From assembly GCF_022965805.1 (NCBI RefSeq), contig NW_027331237.1:1-64000 (forward strand): a stretch of 64,000 bases of DNA, written 5' to 3'. The DNA is from Primulina eburnea. Its lineage: Eukaryota; Streptophyta; Magnoliopsida; Lamiales; Gesneriaceae. The translations under genes and the position numbers were made by a program. The first letter of the stretch is position 1; each line of letters starts with the position of its first letter. The notes below the pieces were generated by a model. The model was not told the DNA's origin. It searched no databases and saw only the letters and a list, made by a program, of their open reading frames with translations. Positions 57,380 to 64,000 of the stretch are shown here, piece after piece.

Positions 57380-58171
57380 TGATGTGAATCTGGCCGGGCA
57401 TGGTGTTCAAATTATTGATAAGCAAGGGAGAAGGGCTCGTGATGCATGGGAGCACGTTGGAAAGCCGAAGGAACATTATTCAAGCATTATTTTGAGGAAC
57501 CGAGGCTGCACGGACCCGAGCACGGACCAGTACACGGGGTCCGTGTCCATTACACTCGAGGAAGATAAATCCCGAGCCTACACGGACCCGAGGACGGACC
57601 TGTACACGGGGTCCGTGTCTACTACTTTCGAGACATGAAAATTACAGTGCCTACACGGACCCCCTTCCGGACCTCTACACGGGGTCCGTGTCCTTTACGA
57701 ATGGGAGAGCAGATTTTTTCCTAATTTAGAGTTTTATTTATTTTGGCAAGTAGATTTGATATCTTTGGATTTTGAGCCAATATATACTCGAAAATTTCAT
57801 CATTGTAAACAACATTGATTATTATTCATCTTTTATGATATTGAGAATTCTCTCAACACAAGCTTAAGTTTCGTTATAACTTTTGCGTTGTATCAAATCA
57901 AACTTATCAAAAGATTTATCTTTTGTGGCGTTTGTCAATCGAGTATCACGAGGGTTGCCAAGGGCGGGTTCTTTGGAGGTTCTCTTGAAACGCGATTGTT
58001 TATACTCGTGTTATTTGTTGCTAAACTCTTGCTAGTTTAGAGGTGAATATCACACCTATCCATTACTTGTTTCAAAGATCGAGAAAACACACGAGTCTTG
58101 TTATCGTAATTGAATAGAGGGTGCGATTGTTTAATCGTGTTTGCTATTTATTCGTGTCAAGATTCACGTCA
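57380..58171 (+). mobile_element. 3' LTR (792 bp)
   Basis: Four differences from 46191-46982 by my count. The dyad array is repeated at 57507-57691. Confidence 0.95.
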
Positions 58172-59056
58172 AAAATTCTATTGTCAACTTCAGTTTGTCC
58201 ATCCGCTTGAGGATGACAAGTAGTAGAAAACAACAATTTTGTGCCAAGTTTAGCACATAAAGTCTTCCAAAAGTAACTCAATAATTTAACGACGCGACCT
58301 GAAAACAATAGTCCTAGGCATGCCATGCAACCTACCGACTTCTCTAAAGAACAAATCTGCAATGTTTGAAGGATCATGGGTTTTATGACAAGCTATAAAA
58401 TGTGCCATCTTAGAGAATCTATCCACAACAACAAAAATAGAATCCCTCCCATTCTTAGTCCTAGGCAACCCCAAAATAAAGTCCATAGAAATGTCAATCC
58501 AAGTTCTTTTTAAGAATAGCACGCAAAAGTGTTCCCAAATTTCTATTGACAACTTCAGTTTGTCCATCCGTTTGAGCATGACAAGTAGTAGAAAACAACA
58601 ATTTTGTGCCAAGTTTAGCCCATAAAGTATTCCAAAAGTAACTCAAGAATTTAACATCGCGACCAGAAACAATAGTCCTAGGCATGCCATGCAACCTAAC
58701 AACTTCTCTAAAGAACAAATCCGCAATGTTTGAAGCATCATTGGTTTTATGTCTAGCTATAAAATGTGCCATCTTAGAGAATCTATCCACAACAACAAAA
58801 ATAGAATCCCTCCCCTTCTTAGTCCTATGCAACCCCAAAATAAATTCCGTAGAAATGTTAATCCAAGTTCTTTTTAAGAATAGCACGCAAAGGTGTTCCC
58901 AAAGTTCTATTGTCAACTTCAGTTTGTCCATCCTTTTGAGGATGACAAGTAGTAGAAAACAACAATTTTGTGCCAAGTTTAGCACATAAAGTCTTCCAAA
59001 AGTAACTCAATAATTTAACGTCGCGACCAGAAAACAATAGTCCTAGGCATGCCATG
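58172..59056 (-). pseudogene. Tandemly repeated gypsy integrase core fragment
   Basis: About 2.4 copies of a 365/364-bp unit (boundaries at TTCTATTG: 58176, 58541, 58905). Each unit, on the minus strand, spans [69 protein letters not shown] and [20 protein letters not shown], the catalytic core region of a chromovirus-type integrase. The second catalytic Asp is lost where readable ([10 protein letters not shown] instead of VSDRD). The unit length is not a multiple of three, so the frame changes at each junction. The third copy is cut by the LTR at 59057 and the first by the LTR end at 58171. Confidence 0.85.
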
Positions 59057-60675
59057 TGTGACACCCTGACCCGATACAATAAAAATACAGCGGAATTTAA
59101 AATTTTCTTTCAAACATGGAAGGAGTTTCAAAATACATTTTTATAAAAGTGTTTACAAAATAACAACATGATCATTCCAATGACATAACAAAATACAAAA
59201 TATCATTAGTGTGATCATGTTACAAAATGGTACAAAATAATCATCCTTCCAATCTTTGTATGCATATGACCCCCATCCACAGTCAACGTCCCGGTCCGTC
59301 GCTCTTATCTGCATCACATGAAAATAACTGAAATGAGAATAAATCTCAGCAAGTGGAACTCTTACATAGCAATGATACATAGTATACACTGTAAAACATG
59401 GCTTTTAAATCATAAATACCATCGACTCTGAAACATGAATAACGTAGCAATAACTGTAGCAATAGCAATGGCAATAGATAGCAATACGATGGTATTCTCT
59501 TTTCTATGGTTGGATTGATATCAATAGTATCTGTAACTGTGGTTGCCAATATCCCATCGATATAAATCGATAACTGTGAGGGGATAAAAGCCTATGGTCG
59601 ATGATCATCTAATTGCATGCAATGCCATGGCTATGATAAATCAATCCAATAAAACATTTGAATTCTCAATAGCATTTAAGGCCGTCGTTTCGCAATCTCA
59701 TAATATCTCTTGTATTCCCTTTATAACAATGGTGAGACATACAATGCCTCCAATAGATAATCAATGAAATGAATACATAGCAATGGATCAATGGAAGGGA
59801 ATAACACTTTGAAACCTTTAAAACACAATACATATAATATCATGTGAGCAAAAAGGATGAAATTCCACTTACTACCAATAGAACACCTCAAATAAGCTCT
59901 TGGTACCCCACCTACAACAATAATCCATAAATAACACCAATATCAACTCTAGATCCACAAGTACAAGTCAAATAATCCATTAAACAACTCAAACATCAAA
60001 TCCAAAATAACCCTTAACTCAAAACCTCGTTAGAATCGCACCAAAAACTTACCTAAGCTTCCTTATACCACGGAGAACGTTGATCTCAAGTCGGAAATCC
60101 AAACAAAGCCAAGAATCGAAGATAGGAAGCAAAAGAAATGGATGAAAACCCTTGCCAATGGAGAGAAAATCTCGAAAAGTAGATAGGATAAGGTATGGAA
60201 TGAAGTCAACTCAATCAAAAAGGTACTAAATAACTCGCCCATACTTACACCGCGGGTGCGCCAACACAAGCACCGCGGGTGCGCCATGCTCTCGGCATAC
60301 CAAAATAATTCTCATGCACGATCACCGCGGGTGCGGTGCTACAATTACCGCGGGTGCGGTGCACACCGCGGGTGCGGTCCTTGCACTGCCGCGGGTGCGG
60401 TCATGCCACGGCCCTCAAAATGCAAAATGATGAATAGTACACCGCGGGGGCACTCATCTAAGAGCGCGGGTGCACTCTACTCACGGCAATGAACAGTACA
60501 AACTCAACTAAAATCGATCCGAAACGCTGAAACGAACAATCAACACCAACTAATACCTCAAATAAATAATAACCAATAATACTATAGCCCAAAACACAAC
60601 TATAAACGACTAATCATAAACCCAATTAACACAATAAAGCTTAAACCGTACCGTACACCGGGCTCGGCTATTACA
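59057..60675 (-). mobile_element. 3' LTR of chromovirus
   Basis: Minus strand TGTAATAGCCGAGCCCGG...GGGTGTCACA, about 1619 bp (the inner end could shift by 2 bp in the TGTG run). Contains the ACCGCGGGTGCGGT array. Confidence 0.85.
60248..60482. repeat. ACCGCGGGTGCGGT array in LTR
   Basis: About nine copies of CCGCGGGTGCG (variants CCGCGGGGGC, GCGCGGGTGC). Full units ACCGC-GGGT-GCGGT are 5-bp dyads with a 4-base centre. In transcript orientation they lie in the LTR's 5' part. Confidence 0.85.
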
Positions 60676-60693
60676 ATCTCCCCTCCTTAGAGG

Positions 60694-60711
60694 AATTTCG
60701 TCCTCGAAATT
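60694..60711 (-). promoter_or_regulatory. AGGA-loop inverted repeat near polypurine tract
   Basis: Minus strand AATTTCG-AGGA-CGAAATT, just upstream of the purine tract; overlaps nothing of the integrase except being right after its stop (60716). Confidence 0.75.
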
Positions 60712-60715
60712 GACG

Positions 60716-61721
60716 TCACGGCACGAACAACTCAGGATACCTCTCTCTCATCTCAGTCTCTGGTTCCCACGTAGCCTCCTCGATCAAATGGTTCCTCCAA
60801 AGGACTTTAACGATGCCGATCTCTTTGTTCCTCAATACTCTGACAGTGCGATCCAAAATCTGGACCGGAATCTCTTGGTAAGTCAAATTCGGCGTCAAGT
60901 CCAATGGCTCGTGGCGAAGAACATGGGAAGGATCTGCAATATACTTCCTGAGCATCGATACGTGAAACACATTATGGACTCTGTCAAGATCGGGCGGTAG
61001 GGCTAATCTGTAGGCTCGGTCACCAACTCTGTCCAATATCTCAAATGGACCAATGAATCTAGGACTCAACTTGCCCTTCTTGCCAAATCTCATCACACCC
61101 TTGAGAGGTGCTATCTTCAGAAAAACATGATCGCCAACCTCGAACTTCAAAGGTCTGCGACGAACATCTGCATAACTCTTCTGCCTCGACTGAGCAGTCT
61201 TCATCCTCTCTCTGATAACTGCAACAACATCGGCAGTCTGCTGGACCAACTCGGGACCCAACATCTTCCTCTCTCCAACCTCATCCCAAAACAAAGGGGA
61301 TCTGCACTTCCTGCCATAAAGTGCCTCATACGGTGCCATGCCAATCGTCGCCTGGTAGCTATTGTTGTACGTGAACTCCACAAGTGGCAGCTTAGAATCC
61401 CAACTACCAGAATAGTCAATAGTACAAGCTCTGAGCATATCCTCCAGAATCTGAATGACTCTCTCTGACTGACCGTCGCTCTGAGGATGATAAGCTGTAC
61501 TGAAAGCTAATCGAGAACCCAAAGCTCTGTGAAGACTCTTCCAAAACTCAGAGGTAAATCTAGGGTCACGATCAGACACAATCGACACGGGCACACCATG
61601 AAGTCTAACAATCTCGGCAATGTAGTCCTCGGCATACTGAGACATCGAATACGTCGTCTTGACTGGGAGAAAATGAGCCGACTTGGTCAATCTATCAACA
61701 ATGACCCAAATGGAATTATAA
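60716..61721 (-). pseudogene. Integrase C-terminal two thirds with chromodomain (truncated)
   Basis: About 333 native residues, open to a stop at 60716-60718. WVIVDRLTKSAHFLPVKTT; IVSDRDPRFTSEFW with the second catalytic Asp; AYHPQSDGQSERV with the catalytic Glu 35 residues later. Then YNNSYQATIGMAPYEALYGR, KSYADVRRRPLKFEVGDHVF, FIGPFEILDRVGDRAYRL, NVFHVSMLRKYI, and a chromodomain (PVQILDRTVRVLRNKEIG, VLWRNHLIEEATWEPE). The chromodomain would steer integration to marked chromatin. The zinc-binding N-terminus and first catalytic Asp are lost where the LTR enters at 61722, so it is inactive although the remainder looks intact. Confidence 0.93.
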
Positions 61722-61959
61722 TGTAATGCCCAGAGCAATGATTGACATGTACGAATTCATAGATATGTTGTGAAGATTGTACATAACCATAAGAAATAAG
61801 AAATGATATCATATATGATTTTCAGTATGATTATGAATTGTTGAGACAGAAGTACTGTATTGGATTATGATTGAGAATATGATAGTGTTGATATCTATTG
61901 AGAATTAGATTGACCGGCATCGAGAATATTGGAGTATTTATATTTCGGTGAGACCGGAA

Positions 61960-62210
61960 GGACCGAACCGAGATCGGAACGTACGATCAGAGTTCGCACC
62001 GTCCGTTCGGAGTTCGGAGCGTCCGAGCCAGGTGGCTGGACACATGGATGGCATGCAATAGTTCGGATCGACCGATCGTAGTTCGGATCATCCGAGACAG
62101 TTGGCTGGAGACGTGGAAGACATGCAGGATTCGGAACGTACGAAGTAAGTTCGGAGCGTCCGAAGGGTGTCAGATCGGAGCGTCCGAAGTGGATCGGATC
62201 TTCCGATCAT
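61960..62210. repeat. TTCGGA/TCCGAA-type dyad array upstream of TATA box
   Basis: Dyads such as GATCGGAACGTACGATC, GTTCGGATCGACCGATC, TTCGGAACGTACGAA, TTCGGAGCGTCCGAA and GATCGGATCTTCCGATC, separated by GGCTGGACAC or GGCTGGAGACGTGG spacers. Same design as 32481-32760 in a different family. Confidence 0.85.
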
Positions 62211-62214
62211 TGTC

Positions 62215-62222
62215 TATAAATA
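62215..62222 (+). promoter_or_regulatory. TATA box of chromovirus LTR
   Basis: TATAAATA immediately after the dyad array, as in the gag-only element. Confidence 0.7.
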
Positions 62223-62949
62223 GAGGCGAGGTTTCGTTAGATTTGAAAGCATTAGAAACATTTCTTAGAAGTGTTAAGAATCATTCATATTGCAGATTCA
62301 TCTTCACGACTGTAACAGCAATTCTACGACGAAAGGTATACTACATGCTTTGTTTTGGGGAATCACGACTCAAATGAGATCACATTTGAGTTTCCCAACT
62401 AAAATCACATACGAGTTTTATTGTTTATATCTTGATATAGGTATTATTATAGATTTGTTTATATGCAAATCTCGTTATGCTTTGTTTACAGATCATGTTA
62501 CATTGCATTAGATGTTTACTAGAACTTGTATTCAATTCCTATTATGCTTTGTTTACAGATCATGTTACATTGCATTAGATGATTATGCTTGTTTACAGAT
62601 TTTGTATTCATGCATTAAGATAGGACAGTCTGGAGATCAGTCAGACTTCTAGACGTTCGGTTCTATCCCAGCTTAAGGGAAGATCACCCCCCTATTGTAG
62701 ACGTGGATACAGATCAGGCCGAAGTCTAGGAATAAGACGTACCGTCACCCCGATTGGGAGGGTAGGTGATAGATCGTCTTATTCACACCGGGATCCCTAG
62801 AGTTTTAGTCGAGTCGCATCTAGACATGATTAGGCTCGCATTTCATGATTTTATATGAATGACATTCATATCAGCATGTTTCATGTTTTATAGTATTTAT
62901 ATGCATGTTCACATGTTTATACTGGGATGTGTTCTCACCGGTTTTCCGG

Positions 62950-62983
62950 CTGTTGTTATGTCTGTATGTGTGCATAACAACAG
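62950..62983 (+). promoter_or_regulatory. LTR stem-loop, covarying form
   Basis: CTGTTGTTATG...CATAACAACAG, a perfect 11-bp stem with a 12-base loop TCTGTATGTGTG, followed by GTGGGGCAGGATTTGGGTC. Counterpart of 28656 and 49756, where the stem has C-G instead of T-A at position 8. Confidence 0.7.
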
Positions 62984-63276
62984 GTGGGGCAGGATTTGGG
63001 TCAAGACAGAGATGATCGTGTTAGCGTGGAGATCTCGGGCCTAGCAGACGGACCAGTAGTTGTCTTTTGTTATGTACTGTATTTTATTACTGGTTAGTTG
63101 AGGACATACGGAACATGACATAGATTTTATGTTTGTATGTTGTAAATTAAATAAAGAACTCATGCTGGTTTGTTTACATTAGATTTAATGTAAAAAGCAA
63201 AAATTTGACCCACGTTTTTAATAACAATCCATTTAATCCCAAGAAAAAGAATTAGAGCCCGGGTCCCCACAACAGG

Positions 63277-63288
63277 TGGTATCAGAGC
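63277..63288 (+). promoter_or_regulatory. Primer-binding site (initiator tRNA-Met)
   Basis: TGGTATCAGAGC five bases after the LTR end. Confidence 0.9.
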
Positions 63289-63508
63289 CGATAGTTCCGT
63301 TAGACTGAAATAGGATAGAATGAGCGGGGTAGATCGAGTCTTCTTCCTTGCTTGATGATGTGCTAGCATGATTATTGATTTCTTATTACATGATTAATTT
63401 CAGCATGTGATTGACTGAATCAGAACCGATTCTAGATCAGAGGTAACTGATTAGATGATGGCTGAGACAGTTGTATATCTTGTTTACTAATCAGTTGGAT
63501 TATTAGAT

Positions 63509-64000
63509 ATGCCTCCTAGAAGAGCAGCCGTACCTCTACGACCAGCAGCGCCAGAGCAGGGGAGTACATCCGGAGATTCTATGGATGTTACGGCGACCCC
63601 TATGGAGACGTTGCTGAAGCGATTCCAATCCTTTCGACCTCCCACTTTAAAAGGTACCGAGAATGCCATCGAGTGCGAAAGTTGGCTTGAAGATATTGAG
63701 ATGCTATTCGACTCGTTGGAGTACAGTGATGAGAAGAGGATCAAGCTAATTGGCCATCAATTGCAAGATATAGCAAAGAATTGGTGGTTGAACATTAGGA
63801 GAGCTTTAGAGCAGCGGGGTACCGAAATTTCTTGGAAGGTATTCAAGACCGAGTTTTATCAGCGATTCTTCCCTGTATCCTACCGTAAAGATAAAGGCGC
63901 TGAATTCGCAAACCTGAGGCAAGGGCCATTGAACATTGAGGAGTACGTTGCTAAATTCTCTTCTTTGCTTCGTTTTGCACCCCATGTTTCAGGAAATGAC
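63509..64000 (+). CDS. Chromovirus gag, N-terminal part
   Basis: ATG at 63509 begins an open frame to the window edge (164 codons, no stop). MPPRRAAVPLRP, then MDVTATPMETLLKRFQSF, RPPTLKGTENAIECESWLE, LIGHQLQDIAKNWWLN, FKTEFYQRFFPVSYRKDKG and LRQGPLNIEEYVAKFSSLL. Closely parallel to the gag at 50369, with the same start and the same order of motifs, so the two elements are of one lineage although their LTRs differ. Zinc knuckles and pol, if present, lie beyond 64000. Confidence 0.9.
   Translation, partial: MPPRRAAVPLRPAAPEQGSTSGDSMDVTATPMETLLKRFQSFRPPTLKGTENAIECESWLEDIEMLFDSLEYSDEKRIKLIGHQLQDIAKNWWLNIRRALEQRGTEISWKVFKTEFYQRFFPVSYRKDKGAEFANLRQGPLNIEEYVAKFSSLLRFAPHVSGND

Larger units (their letters stand above)
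46191..58171 (+). mobile_element. Non-autonomous gypsy element with 792-bp LTRs, interrupted
   Basis: LTRs 46191-46982 and 57380-58171, both 792 bp with four differences that I count. Primer site TGGTATCAGAGC at 46985-46996; purine tract AGAAGGGGAGTA at 57368-57379. Without the nested element 48078-55452 plus duplication it is about 4.6 kb. Coding: gag beginning 47740, then a long fused frame to 57351 with an integrase remnant; no protease, RT or RNase H is recognisable. Flanking 5-mers ACATA and AAAAT do not match, so no target duplication is visible. Confidence 0.85.
59057..61721 (-). mobile_element. Chromovirus (Tekay/Del-like), 3' part, minus strand
   Basis: 3' LTR 59057-60675, purine tract (plus-strand ATCTCCCCTCCTTAG, 60676-60690), integrase-chromodomain 60716-61721. 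The rest of pol, gag and the 5' LTR lie beyond the insertion at 61722, outside the window. The element itself interrupts the integrase repeat array at 59056 (CCATG before the LTR end). Confidence 0.9.
61722..63271 (+). mobile_element. 5' LTR of chromovirus
   Basis: 1550 bp. Dyad array 61960-62210, TATA box 62215-62222, a 39-bp direct repeat (TATGCTTTGTTTACAGATC... at about 62475 and 62540) and the stem-loop 62950-62983. Confidence 0.9.
61722..64000 (+). mobile_element. Chromovirus, 5' part, running off the window
   Basis: 5' LTR 61722-63271 (TGTAATGCCCAGAG...CGGGTCCCCACA), primer site, gag from 63509. Inserted in the integrase of the minus-strand chromovirus. The preceding 5-mer TATAA is the candidate target duplication; its partner is outside the window. 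Confidence 0.9.

Noticed and set aside
45530..59056. Reading the integrase relics at 45530-46190 and 58172-59056 as two halves of one element split by the 46191-58171 insertion
   Set aside because: Residue patterns fit different lineages and no target duplication flanks the insertion, so a single parent element is not supported.
59153..60287. Short frames in the minus-strand LTR at 59057-60675
   Set aside because: Within a defined LTR, no protein resemblance.

Overview
This window reads as repeat-rich intergenic DNA from a plant nuclear genome, almost certainly a eudicot. The evidence is the range of elements: copia and Ty3/gypsy LTR retrotransposons, chromovirus integrases, a CACTA transposase, a TRIM, hAT-type MITEs, and initiator tRNA-Met primer sites throughout. 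One MITE type (28984-29164, with a diverged copy at 18190-18366) is familiar to me from lamiid/Lamiales genomes. That placement is recollection, not something shown here. I see no convincing host gene, tRNA, rRNA or CRISPR array. Nearly every long reading frame is a retrotransposon gag or pol, whole or broken.

Layout. 1-2693: partial minus-strand gypsy LTR. 2700-7341: two minus-strand Tat-lineage gag-protease units sharing one LTR. 7342-9470: broken minus-strand CACTA element, cut by the Tat LTR. 9539-10229: TRIM with a partly duplicated LTR. 10720-11039: hAT-type MITE. 11704-12338: Tat LTR scrap, possible SINE piece and a GC-rich fold-back. 12360-16398: 3' half of a decayed copia element. 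16399-22572: mostly unassigned AT-rich DNA with one MITE and one copia RNase H relic. 22573-25033: SIRE-type copia LTR and gag, fused to the 3' half of a non-autonomous gypsy element (to 28971). 30492-44426: a hAT-like MITE split by a minus-strand copia element (30701-44268), whose left LTR is itself split by a very young gag-only gypsy element (32416-36417). 45530-46190: chromovirus integrase relic. 46191-58171: gypsy element with 792-bp LTRs and a chimeric gag plus integrase-remnant frame, interrupted by another gag-bearing element (48078-55452, perfect 5-bp target duplication). 58172-59056: tandemly repeated integrase core. 59057-61721: minus-strand chromovirus LTR and integrase-chromodomain. 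61722-64000: start of another plus-strand chromovirus, running off the window.

How the parts relate. Several elements keep everything needed in cis (LTRs, primer site, polypurine tract) but only gag in trans, so they would depend on pol from autonomous relatives. The most notable signals are non-coding. First, nearly every LTR family carries its own array of GC-rich dyad motifs, usually upstream of the TATA box. Second, five gypsy elements share an inverted repeat with a fixed AGGA loop just before the polypurine tract, with paired changes in the stem. Third, three gypsy families share a covarying stem-loop near the LTR 3' end. Fourth, two conserved hairpins sit in the otherwise non-coding interior of the non-autonomous family. 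Element boundaries rest on TG...CA ends, primer sites, purine tracts and target duplications read by eye. Lineage names are from motif recognition, not database searches.
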